Part shown: one piece after another, positions 51,320 through 58,716 of the stretch
Position numbering within the stretch: position 1 is the stretch's first letter
Layout: each line of letters starts with the position of its first letter
From: JANMDU01 sp031375105
GTDB taxonomy: Bacteria; Pseudomonadota; Gammaproteobacteria; Burkholderiales; Burkholderiaceae_C
Reading direction: 5' to 3'
DNA length: 64,000 bases
Assembly: GCA_031375105.1 (NCBI GenBank)
Contig: JANMHJ010000046.1
Coordinates: 62,001-126,000, forward strand
The notes under the pieces: generated by a model
What the model saw: the letters and a program-made list of their open reading frames with translations, nothing else
The model's database searches: none
Told to the model about the DNA's origin: nothing
Position numbers and translations under genes: made by a program

Positions 51320-52354
51320 ATGGGCAAGATGCTCCACTTGCCTCTCCCTTATGTGGTTGCCTACAGCGGCGGCGCGGATTCAACCGCTTTGCTGCTGATG
51401 GCTTTAGAGTCTGCGCCGGAAAAATACAAACATTGGGTGAGCGCGGTGCATGTGCATCATGGTTTGCAGGCAGCGGCGGATGATTTTGCGGCGCATTGCG
51501 AGGCGTTTTGTGTGGCGCGGGGCGTGCCGATCACGGTGTTGCGGGTAAATGCTCAGGCAGCCAGCGGGCAGAGCCCGGAGGATGCGGCGCGCAGGGTGCG
51601 CTATGAAGCGATTTCAGCGCATGTTTTGAAGCAATATCGGCCACTGCCCGTTATGGAATATGCGCAGAATGCTACTAAATTAATAGCAAATGCACCCACG
51701 GTGTTACTTGCTCAGCATGCCGATGATCAGGTCGAAACGCTGCTTTTGGCGCTCTCGCGCGGTGCAGGCGTGGATGGGCTGGCGGGGATGGCGGCGCGGT
51801 TTGAACGGCATGGTGTGCAGTGGGCACGGCCATTTTTGCAGGAGCCGCTTTTCATGGGCGCGACGCAGATTCGCACTTGGCTGGTGTCAAAAGGCTTGAA
51901 AGCCAGAGCGCCGGGCAGCGAGAATTTGGGCGAGGGCTGGGTGGAAGACCCGACAAATCAGAGCTTGCAATTCACGCGCAACCGCATCCGTGCTCAACTG
52001 CTGCCAGCGCTGCGGGAGGTGTTTCCGCAGTATCGTGAGACTTTTGCACGTTCAGCTCGAAATATGGCTTCAGCCGGCGTGTTACTTGCGCAGAGTGCTA
52101 TGGATTTGGAAGCGATTGTTGGTTTGCCACCGCAGATCAAAGCGCTGCAAACTGTGCCGCGCGAAGCCCAAACCAATTTCTTGCGCCATTGGCTCAAAAC
52201 GCAGCATCAAACGATGGGCTCGGAGGCGCAGATGAATGAATTGCTGGATCAGATCGCGGCCTGTACGACGCGCGGCCACAACATTCGCATTAAGCTGGGC
52301 GGCGGGTTGGTGCTGCGGGATGGGGATGTGTTGCGCTTTGAGCGCAGCAATTAA
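51320..52354 (+). CDS. tilS: tRNA(Ile)-lysidine synthase with repeat-encoded insertion
   Basis: Modifies the wobble C of tRNA-Ile2 to lysidine. From ATG 51320, 344 aa; a TTG at 51305 overlaps the accA stop and is the alternative. PP-loop motif YSGGADSTALL at 15-25, HVHHGLQ, AQHADDQVETLLLALSRG and DPTNQSLQFTRNRIR are conserved. Residues about 105-124 (YRPLPVMEYAQNATKLIANA) are written by a dispersed repeat, placed before LLAQHADDQ. The stop overlaps that of convergent zapA. Confidence 0.96.
   Translation: MGKMLHLPLPYVVAYSGGADSTALLLMALESAPEKYKHWVSAVHVHHGLQAAADDFAAHCEAFCVARGVPITVLRVNAQAASGQSPEDAARRVRYEAISAHVLKQYRPLPVMEYAQNATKLIANAPTVLLAQHADDQVETLLLALSRGAGVDGLAGMAARFERHGVQWARPFLQEPLFMGATQIRTWLVSKGLKARAPGSENLGEGWVEDPTNQSLQFTRNRIRAQLLPALREVFPQYRETFARSARNMASAGVLLAQSAMDLEAIVGLPPQIKALQTVPREAQTNFLRHWLKTQHQTMGSEAQMNELLDQIAACTTRGHNIRIKLGGGLVLRDGDVLRFERSN
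51639..51690 (+). repeat. Dispersed palindromic repeat, in frame inside tilS
   Basis: Forward copy (GCCCGTTATGGAATATGCGC, AATGCTACTAAATTAATAGC), read as PVMEYAQNATKLIA. Confidence 0.93.
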
Positions 52355-52680
52355 AGCAACTGCCCGTCGTTCGTGAGCAAGGCGTGATCGAGTTTGCCAA
52401 TCAGGGCAGACAAACGTGCATCGGGGCCATAGTTGCTGGCCGGTGAAGGCGCGATGGGCGCTGGTGCGCTGACTGGGGCAGCGGCCGCTTCTGTCTCAAA
52501 TGCCAAATTGAGCGCAGCGAGCACAGCAATGCGATCACGCGCTTTCACTTTGCCTGCATCGCGGATACGGCACATGGCGGTATCGACTTTTTCCACAGCA
52601 GTGAGCAAGCGCTGCTCTCCGCCTGCTGGGGCGGCCAGCAGATAGCTTTGGCCCATGATTTGCACTTCGAGCTGTTTCAT
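52351..52680 (-). CDS. zapA: Cell division protein ZapA
   Basis: Z-ring-associated protein that bundles FtsZ. 109 aa: N-terminal beta-alpha domain (KQLEVQIMGQSYLLAAPAGG) and a helical coiled-coil region (VEKVDTAMCRIRDAGKVKARDRIAVLAALNLAFE), then an Ala/Pro linker and a closing helix. It overlaps the upstream zapB-like gene by 4 bases. Confidence 0.92.
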   Translation of the reverse strand: MKQLEVQIMGQSYLLAAPAGGEQRLLTAVEKVDTAMCRIRDAGKVKARDRIAVLAALNLAFETEAAAAPVSAPAPIAPSPASNYGPDARLSALIGKLDHALLTNDGQLL

Positions 52681-52940
52681 GACACGGTGGGCTCTGAGGC
52701 GTGTTGTTCGGGCAGGCGCTCGATCAGCGCGTCAATGCGCGAGCGGGCAGCGGCCAGACGAGATTTCAGCGTATCGCGCTCATGCGTCAGTGCGTTGACT
52801 TGTTCGAGCAGCAGCGCGTTGGTGCGCGAGAGTTCTTCGTGGCGCAGTAGCAAGCGCTCGGTGCGCTCGATCACGGCATCGATCTGCGCGGTCATGGGCG
52901 CAGTCATCGCCGCATCTTGAGCATCTGGGGCATCTTGCAT
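52677..52940 (-). CDS. ZapB-like coiled-coil protein
   Basis: 87 aa, almost wholly coiled coil with regular heptads (IDAVIERTERLLLRHEELSR, LLLEQVNALTHERDTLKSRL). Such a protein stands before zapA in many Burkholderiales and is presumed to act in division; direct ZapB function is inferred. Start at 52940 is uncertain because ATGs also occur 33 and 45 bases further in. Confidence 0.8.
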   Translation of the reverse strand: MQDAPDAQDAAMTAPMTAQIDAVIERTERLLLRHEELSRTNALLLEQVNALTHERDTLKSRLAAARSRIDALIERLPEQHASEPTVS

Positions 52941-53080
52941 GGCATCGGGCTTGTTTTGAAGAATTCGCTGTTAAAAACGGCTGTAAGTCTTTGATTCTAG
53001 GCTAGGTTTTGTATTTTTCGCAAGTGTATTTTGTGGTGCTAACGTCGACTCAGTGACATTTAGGCAACGGTTTAGAATGC

Positions 53081-53290
53081 AGGTGTTGGTGCTCGCGGTG
53101 CAATTCTGCGCCGCAGTTCAACGGGAAGCGGAAGAGTTCGTAAGAATTTGAGCCCGCGCTGCCCCCGCAACGGTCGGTGGACGGTTTGATTTAACGCATC
53201 AAACCTGCTTGCAAGCTTGACGCCACTGGATGGAAACATCTGGGAAGGCCTTGCAGGTTGAATCCACCAAGCCCGGATACCGGCCAACAA
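53081..53290 (+). promoter_or_regulatory. Cobalamin riboswitch
   Basis: Shows the conserved AdoCbl aptamer elements in order: GGTGCTCGCGGTGCAA, AACGGGAAGC, CTGCCCCCGCAACGGT, GCCACTGGATGGAAACATCT, GGGAAGGCC and AAGCCCGGATACCGGCC (the B12 box region). It lies in the leader of btuB, so B12 should shut the uptake operon. An expression platform of about 90 bases follows, with complementary GTCCACCTGG- and GACGTGG-like segments. The 140-base gap before it shows no gene. Confidence 0.93.
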
Positions 53291-53382
53291 GGCGATGCGC
53301 TTGTCCACCTGGGCGAGCGCGTCACATTCGTCCACGTCAGCGGGGAAGCTGACACCGGACATGCTTTGTTCTTTTTATTCCT

Positions 53383-55362
53383 ATGAAAACTTCTCGTTTC
53401 GCGCGTCACGGCTTGGCTGCTGCATGCGCTATTTGCTGCGCTCCTACTTTTGCGCAAACCGCGGCTACCCCTGAACTCAAACCCATTATCGTCAGTGCCA
53501 GCCGCATGGAGCAGGCTTTGCAAACTGCGCCAGTGGGGGCGAGTGTGATTTTGGGTGAGCAAATTCGCGCTAGCAGTGTGCGCGATGCCAATGAAGCCGT
53601 GCGTTTGCTCGGTGGCGCGCCTTCGCGCGGCGATCTCACGGGCGGGCGCGAGGCCAGTATTGATTTGCGTGGTTATGGCGAGGCTGCTCAGCAAAATTTG
53701 GTCGTGGTCATTGATGGCATCCGCATTACAGAAAATGAGCTGGCCAGCGCGCGCCTCTCGGCGATTTCGCCGGAGATGATTGAACGCATTGAAATCATTC
53801 GCGGTGGTGCAAGCGCGGTGTGGGGCGAGGGCGCAGCAGGGGGCGTGATTGCAGTGACCACGCGTGGCGTGCGAGCTGGCCTCTCAGCCACTGGCTCAAT
53901 GGCCTTGGAGAGCTACTCGGGTCGCGATGCGCAGGTGTCGGTGGAAGCCGGCTCGACGGATGGGTTTGGGTTTTTTGCCCGCTTGCGCGACGTTAAGAGC
54001 GACGGCTATCGCGAGAACTCTGCGAGTCAGCAAAATACCTTTTCGCTGGGCACCACACTGCAATCCGGCGAGTTTTCGATGCGTCTAGGCATTGATCGTG
54101 ATTCCACGAGCAACCGATTTGCTGGAAATTTATCGATTGCGCAAATCCAAGCCAATCCGCGCCAGAGCCTCACGCCGCTTGACAATGGCAATGCTTTAAC
54201 CGAGCGTATCAGCGCTTCGATGAGTTATCGCACAGGTGGCTTGATGCTCGCGCTCGACATCGCGCAGCGTGATCGCAGCATCGTCTCTGATTTTGTGGCC
54301 AGTGGATTTTCTGCCAGCGGCAACAGTCAGAACTCGCAAGTGTCACCGCGCCTCAGCTACACAGCCGATCTGGGTAGCGTGAATCTTGAAGCTTTGATAG
54401 GCCATGATCAGAGCAATTGGCGAGCCAATTATCAAAACAATTTTGGCCAAACCGAAGATGCCACGCAGCGCAACAGCGCTTGGTATGGCAAGCTAGATGC
54501 GCTGCTGCCCACACAAACGCGCCTCACGCTTGCGGCTCGCCGCGAACAGGTGCGCAAGGGCGCGCAAGACCCTGGTGCATTTCCTGCGCTCAGCTACAAC
54601 AATAGTTTTTCCTTACCCGCTTGGGATATTGCCGCCAATCAAACGCTGGCGCCCGGTTGGGATGTGTATGCCCGCACCGGCAAAAGCTTTCGCGTGGCCA
54701 ATGTGGATGAGAGCCGCTTGGTGAGTGCCACTTTGCTGCCTATGACGGCGCGCGACACCGAGTTGGGATTGAAAGTGTTGCGAAGCAGCAGCAGTGCTGC
54801 GCTGAGGATCTTTCGTCAGCAATCTGTGAAGGAAATTGCCTATGACCCAACTGTTGTTGTACCCGGGGCATTTTTTCCGGGCGCAAACGTCAATCAAGAC
54901 GATATCGCTCGCAGTGGCGTGGAGCTAGAAGGGCGCATGCAGATTGCCAAGCAGTGGGATCTGAGCGGTAGTGTGCAGTTCATCAACGCGAAGTTTGACG
55001 GCGGCCCTAACATTGGAAAGCGTGTTCCCCTAGTTTCCAACACCACAGCAAGTGCTCGCGTGGGTTACGCCATTACTGCACAGCATCGCATTGAAGCAGC
55101 TATGCAGCACCGAAGCAGCGCGCCCATTGGTGGCGATGTGAGCAACACCTGCGTTGATCGCGTGACGGCCAACACGCAGCTAGATTTGCGCTATAGCTGG
55201 CGCGAAAAAGCGAATGGCAAAGGCTGGCGCTTGAGTGCAGCGGTGAACAACCTCACGGATCGCAAAACTTTCAGCTACGGCTTTAGCAATGGTTGTGGTT
55301 CTATTGGTGTGTATCCCGACGCAGGCCGCGCCTTACGTGTGTCGGCGGGCTACACCTTCTAA
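53383..55362 (+). CDS. btuB: TonB-dependent vitamin B12 receptor
   Basis: Outer-membrane cobalamin importer, 659 aa. Signal peptide to about residue 24 (ending APTFAQ), plug domain with LGGAPSRGDLTGGREASIDLRG and RIEIIRGGASAVWGEGAAGGVI, then the 22-strand barrel ending in an aromatic GYTF. Its function is supported by the riboswitch in its leader and the B12 genes behind it. Confidence 0.95.
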   Translation: MKTSRFARHGLAAACAICCAPTFAQTAATPELKPIIVSASRMEQALQTAPVGASVILGEQIRASSVRDANEAVRLLGGAPSRGDLTGGREASIDLRGYGEAAQQNLVVVIDGIRITENELASARLSAISPEMIERIEIIRGGASAVWGEGAAGGVIAVTTRGVRAGLSATGSMALESYSGRDAQVSVEAGSTDGFGFFARLRDVKSDGYRENSASQQNTFSLGTTLQSGEFSMRLGIDRDSTSNRFAGNLSIAQIQANPRQSLTPLDNGNALTERISASMSYRTGGLMLALDIAQRDRSIVSDFVASGFSASGNSQNSQVSPRLSYTADLGSVNLEALIGHDQSNWRANYQNNFGQTEDATQRNSAWYGKLDALLPTQTRLTLAARREQVRKGAQDPGAFPALSYNNSFSLPAWDIAANQTLAPGWDVYARTGKSFRVANVDESRLVSATLLPMTARDTELGLKVLRSSSSAALRIFRQQSVKEIAYDPTVVVPGAFFPGANVNQDDIARSGVELEGRMQIAKQWDLSGSVQFINAKFDGGPNIGKRVPLVSNTTASARVGYAITAQHRIEAAMQHRSSAPIGGDVSNTCVDRVTANTQLDLRYSWREKANGKGWRLSAAVNNLTDRKTFSYGFSNGCGSIGVYPDAGRALRVSAGYTF

Positions 55363-55376
55363 GGCACAGCCACACC

Positions 55377-55964
55377 ATGCGCGAACTCATTCTCGGCGGG
55401 CAAAAAAGTGGCAAGAGTCGCTTGGCTGAGGAGCGAGCTCGCGCATGGCTAGCGCAATCTTCATCGCACAAGGCGGTGTTGATTGCGACGGGGCTGGCGC
55501 ATGATGCGGAGATGAGGCAGCGCGTTGCAAGGCATCAGGCAGATCGCAAGATGGCCTTGCCTACTTTGCTTTGCGTGGAAGAGCCGATGCAACTGGGGCA
55601 GCGCTTGCGGGAGATTTCGGATAAACAGACGCTGGTGGTGATTGATTGCTTGACGATGTGGCTGACGAATCTATTGATGCCCTCGGGAGATGATTTTTTT
55701 AAGAAAAATTGCCCTCCACCCGTTATAGAATCTGCGCAGAGTGCTACTAAATTAATAGTAGATATGCAAGATGCTTTGACACAGGTCAGCGGCCCGGTAG
55801 CACTGGTAAGCAATGAAATCGGCTTGGGTGTGATTCCGTTGGGGCAGGAGGTGCGGCATTTTGTGGATGAGCTGGGCAAGCTCAATCAAGCGGTGGCGCA
55901 GCGCTGTGAGCGGGTGACGTTGATGGTGGCGGGATGTGCATTGCGCTTGAAGGGGTCATCATGA
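55377..55964 (+). CDS. cobU: Adenosylcobinamide kinase / guanylyltransferase with repeat-encoded insertion
   Basis: Activates cobinamide during corrinoid salvage. 195 aa; P-loop GGQKSGKS at 7-14, VVIDCLTMWLTNLL and LVSNEIGLGVIPLGQEVRHFVDELGKLNQAVA are conserved. Residues about 112-129 (CPPPVIESAQSATKLIVD) are encoded by a nearly canonical dispersed repeat copy lying between two conserved blocks. ATG 55377 is 12 bases after btuB. It overlaps btuF by ATGA. Confidence 0.95.
   Translation: MRELILGGQKSGKSRLAEERARAWLAQSSSHKAVLIATGLAHDAEMRQRVARHQADRKMALPTLLCVEEPMQLGQRLREISDKQTLVVIDCLTMWLTNLLMPSGDDFFKKNCPPPVIESAQSATKLIVDMQDALTQVSGPVALVSNEIGLGVIPLGQEVRHFVDELGKLNQAVAQRCERVTLMVAGCALRLKGSS
55711..55760 (+). 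repeat. Dispersed palindromic repeat, in frame inside cobU
   Basis: The most canonical forward copy: CCCGTTATAGAATCTGCGCA then GAGTGCTACTAAATTAATAG. It holds the perfect palindrome TCTGCGCAGA. Read as PVIESAQSATKLI. Confidence 0.95.
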
Positions 55965-56827
55965 AACGTGTTGTCTTGGTTATTTTTGCTCTGCTGCTGA
56001 TGTGCTCTGCTGCTAAGGCTGCAGATGTTTCCGTGATGGATGATCGCGGCAAAGTGCAAGTTTTTTCGCAATCGCCCAAGCGCATTGTGAGTGTGTTGCC
56101 TTCTCTGACGGAAAGCGTTTGTGCATTGGGGGCTTGCTCGCGATTGGTGGGTGTGGATCGGTACTCCAACTTTCCTGCGAGTGTGAAAATGCTACCGCAG
56201 GTGGGCGGCGGGCTGGATCTGAATATCGAGGCGATTGTGAGATTGAAGCCGGATGTGGTGTTGGCGGCGACTTCCTCGCGCGCAGGTGAGCGGCTGGAGC
56301 AATTGGGGATCAAGGTACTGATGTTTGAGCCGTCTAGCCATGAGCAGGTACGTAGCAGTTTGCAGCAGTTGGATGCATTGCTGGGGACGCAAATGGCGCA
56401 GTCATTGTGGAGTCAAGTGGAACAGGACTTTATGCAAGCTGCCAATTTTCTACCGCTCTCAGCGCGCGGCGCAAAAGTGTATTTTGAAGTGGATCGCACG
56501 CCGTATGCGGCTGGCGATGCTTCCTTTATTGGGCAGACGCTCTCCAAGCTGGGTTTGCGGAATATCGTGAGTAAATCGCTCGGCGCGTTTCCGAAGATCA
56601 ACCCTGAATTTGTGGTTCAGCAGCAGCCAGATGTGATTGTGCTCAGTGAGCGGCATGCGGCGGAATTGCCCAAGCGGCCGGGTTGGAAGCAACTGAAAGC
56701 GCTGCAAAACAAAGCGGTTTGCGAATTGACCGCAGCAGATGGTGATCTGGTGGTGCGCAGTGGGCCGCGCTTAGGGGAGGGCGCGAAGGTGCTGGCGCAA
56801 TGCATTGCGAAGGTGATGAAGAAATGA
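55961..56827 (+). CDS. btuF: Periplasmic cobalamin-binding protein
   Basis: Delivers B12 to BtuCD. 288 aa; signal peptide about 1-20 (MKRVVLVIFALLLMCSAAKA). The helical-backbone binding fold shows KRIVSVLPSLTESVCALGACSRLVGVDRYSNFP, GGGLDLNIEAIVRLKPDVVLA and FPKINPEFVVQQQPDVIVLS. Start overlaps the cobU stop; end overlaps btuC. Confidence 0.94.
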   Translation: MKRVVLVIFALLLMCSAAKAADVSVMDDRGKVQVFSQSPKRIVSVLPSLTESVCALGACSRLVGVDRYSNFPASVKMLPQVGGGLDLNIEAIVRLKPDVVLAATSSRAGERLEQLGIKVLMFEPSSHEQVRSSLQQLDALLGTQMAQSLWSQVEQDFMQAANFLPLSARGAKVYFEVDRTPYAAGDASFIGQTLSKLGLRNIVSKSLGAFPKINPEFVVQQQPDVIVLSERHAAELPKRPGWKQLKALQNKAVCELTAADGDLVVRSGPRLGEGAKVLAQCIAKVMKK

Positions 56828-57879
56828 TGCGGCCACAAACGAGTTCTGTGACTCTCGCGGCTTGGCTGATTGGCACTGCGTTGCTGCTTGCGCTGCTGGG
56901 TTTGCAGGTGGGTAGTGAGGGTTTTGAAATACTCAACTGCAGTGGGCTCGTCAATTGCGCGAGCTTTGGGCTGCAAAACGCGGATGCAGCGATGTGGCAA
57001 GTGATGACGGAGATTCGTTTGCCGCGCGGTTTGGGCGCGTGGAGCGCGGGCGCGTTGCTCGGCCTAGCTGGTGCGCTCGCACAAGGGCTGTTTCGCAATC
57101 CGCTGGCCGATCCGTTTTTGCTAGGCAGCGCATCAGGCGCGACGCTGGGTGTGGTTATCTTGCTTGCGGCATTGGGTATTTCGCCGATGGCGCTTTCGTG
57201 GCTGCAAAGCCTAGGGCTCACGGGTGCAGCCTTCGTCGGCGCGTTGCTTGCTGTGGGGCTGACCTTGATGCTCGCGCAAGGCGTGGGTAGCCCGCTGCGG
57301 CTGCTACTCGCGGGTGTGGTGGTGGGCGTGGTGCTTGGGGCGCTGAGCTCGCTGTTGCTCACGCTCGCGCCAGAGGTGATGTTGGCAGTGCAAGGCTTCA
57401 TGCTGGGCAGCACGAGTTTTCTGGGCTGGAGCGCAGTGGCGGTATTGCTAGCTGCGCTGCTGATGTGCTTGCCAATAGCGCTGCTGGCGGCGCGGGCTTT
57501 GGATGGGTTGCAGCTGGGTGATGCAGCGGCGCTGAGCTTGGGGCTGCCTTTGCCTGCGATTCGGCTGATTCTGGTGGCGGTGATTTCGCTCGCTACAGGT
57601 GCGGCTGTGGCGCAAACAGGATTGATTGCTTTTGTCGGCTTGGCAGCGCCGCATCTCGTGCGCGGCTTGTGCAGAGCGCAGCATCGCGCGTTGATTTTGC
57701 TGAGCAGCTTGTGTGGCGGCGCGTTGTTGCAAGCGTCTGACTTGCTTGCTCGTGGGCTGGCTGCACCGCGTGAACTGCCCGTGGGCGTGCTCACAGCGGT
57801 GTTGGGTGGTGCGTATTTGCTCTGGCTGATGCGCAAGAGTGCGCAGCGTGAGAGCGCAAGCCACAAGGAGATGCTATGA
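56824..57879 (+). CDS. btuC: Cobalamin ABC transporter permease
   Basis: FecCD-family inner-membrane permease, 351 aa, about ten membrane segments. Signatures: RLPRGLGAWSAGALLGLAGALAQGLFRNPLADPFLLG, LLLAGVVVGVVLGALSS and the coupling region LGLPLPAIRLILVAVISLATGAAVAQTGLIAFVGL. ATG 56824 overlaps the btuF stop (ATG 56827 possible). Its stop codon lies in a dispersed repeat and overlaps the btuD start. Confidence 0.95.
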   Translation: MMRPQTSSVTLAAWLIGTALLLALLGLQVGSEGFEILNCSGLVNCASFGLQNADAAMWQVMTEIRLPRGLGAWSAGALLGLAGALAQGLFRNPLADPFLLGSASGATLGVVILLAALGISPMALSWLQSLGLTGAAFVGALLAVGLTLMLAQGVGSPLRLLLAGVVVGVVLGALSSLLLTLAPEVMLAVQGFMLGSTSFLGWSAVAVLLAALLMCLPIALLAARALDGLQLGDAAALSLGLPLPAIRLILVAVISLATGAAVAQTGLIAFVGLAAPHLVRGLCRAQHRALILLSSLCGGALLQASDLLARGLAAPRELPVGVLTAVLGGAYLLWLMRKSAQRESASHKEML

Positions 57880-57918
57880 ATTCAGTAGCACTCCGCGCAC
57901 ATTCTATAACGGCTAGCC
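57871..57918 (-). repeat. Dispersed palindromic repeat at the btuC/btuD junction
   Basis: Reverse copy (ATGCTATGAATTCAGTAGCA, CGCACATTCTATAACGGC). It contains the btuC stop, the btuD start codon (57876) and the first 14 codons of btuD (VALRAHSITA). Confidence 0.92.
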
Positions 57919-58646
57919 TCGGAAAACGCTTGATGTTTCAGTGCTTGAATCTGAGTTTGCCCGCTGCGAAGTGGATCAGTATCGTGGGGCCCAACGGTGC
58001 GGGTAAATCCACGCTGCTCAAGGTGTTAGCCGGTTTGCTGCCGTTTGAAGGCGAAGTCTCGCTGCACGGCAAAAGCCTCAGTAGCATTCCTCCGCGCGAA
58101 CGTGCCCAGCAGCTCGCTTGGCTTGCGCAAGATGAAACCGGCGGGCTGGATATGCGCGTGAGCGATTTGGTCATGCTAGGCCGCTTGCCCCAGCAAGGCC
58201 TGCTCGGCAGCATCACAGCGCAAGACAGCGCCGCCTGCGAATCAGCCATGCAGCAAACGCAAACATTGGAGTTTGCCCAGCGCCCGCTCGGCGAACTCTC
58301 CGCCGGCCAGCAGCAGCGCGTGCGCCTTGCAAGGGCGCTGGCCACGCAAGCCAGCGTGCTCCTGCTGGATGAGCCGCTGGCCAATCTCGATCCTCCGCAT
58401 CAAATCGACTGGCTCAACGCGATTCGCAAACAAGTACAAAGCGGCATCACGGTGATCAGCGTGTTGCATGAACTGCCGATGGCGCTGCTGGCGGATCAGA
58501 TGGTGTTAATGCAAGACGGCAAGATTGCGCATCAGGGCGCATGCAGCGATGCGCAGACGCATCGCGCCATGGAAGAGATATTCGACAAACGGGTGCGTCT
58601 GGTGAATGTGGAAGGCAGTTGGGTTGTGCTGCCGAATTTAAGCTAA
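57876..58646 (+). CDS. btuD: Cobalamin ABC transporter ATP-binding protein
   Basis: ATPase of the B12 importer, 256 aa. Walker A GPNGAGKST at 38-46, Q-loop LAWLAQDE, signature LSAGQQQR (Ala for the second Gly of LSGGQ), Walker B VLLLDEPLANLD and the H-loop VLHELPMAL. The first beta-strand and the start codon come from a dispersed repeat; the frame then enters ordinary ABC sequence at about residue 15. Confidence 0.94.
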   Translation: MNSVALRAHSITASLGKRLMFQCLNLSLPAAKWISIVGPNGAGKSTLLKVLAGLLPFEGEVSLHGKSLSSIPPRERAQQLAWLAQDETGGLDMRVSDLVMLGRLPQQGLLGSITAQDSAACESAMQQTQTLEFAQRPLGELSAGQQQRVRLARALATQASVLLLDEPLANLDPPHQIDWLNAIRKQVQSGITVISVLHELPMALLADQMVLMQDGKIAHQGACSDAQTHRAMEEIFDKRVRLVNVEGSWVVLPNLS

Positions 58647-58649
58647 AAA

Positions 58650-58695
58650 GAGCAGTTTACCGTTATATTTCCTGCGCTGATTGCTATCAAAAGAT
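58650..58695 (+). repeat. Dispersed palindromic repeat after btuD
   Basis: Forward copy (TTTACCGTTATATTTCCTGC, TGATTGCTATCAAAAGATG) in the 70-base gap between convergent btuD and tctC. Confidence 0.82.
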
Positions 58696-58716
58696 GTGCG
58701 ATGGATGACGCATCGG

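Noticed and set aside
52351..52354. Expected 6S RNA gene near zapA
   Set aside because: zapA ends inside the convergent tilS stop, leaving no room; no 6S-like sequence was seen nearby.
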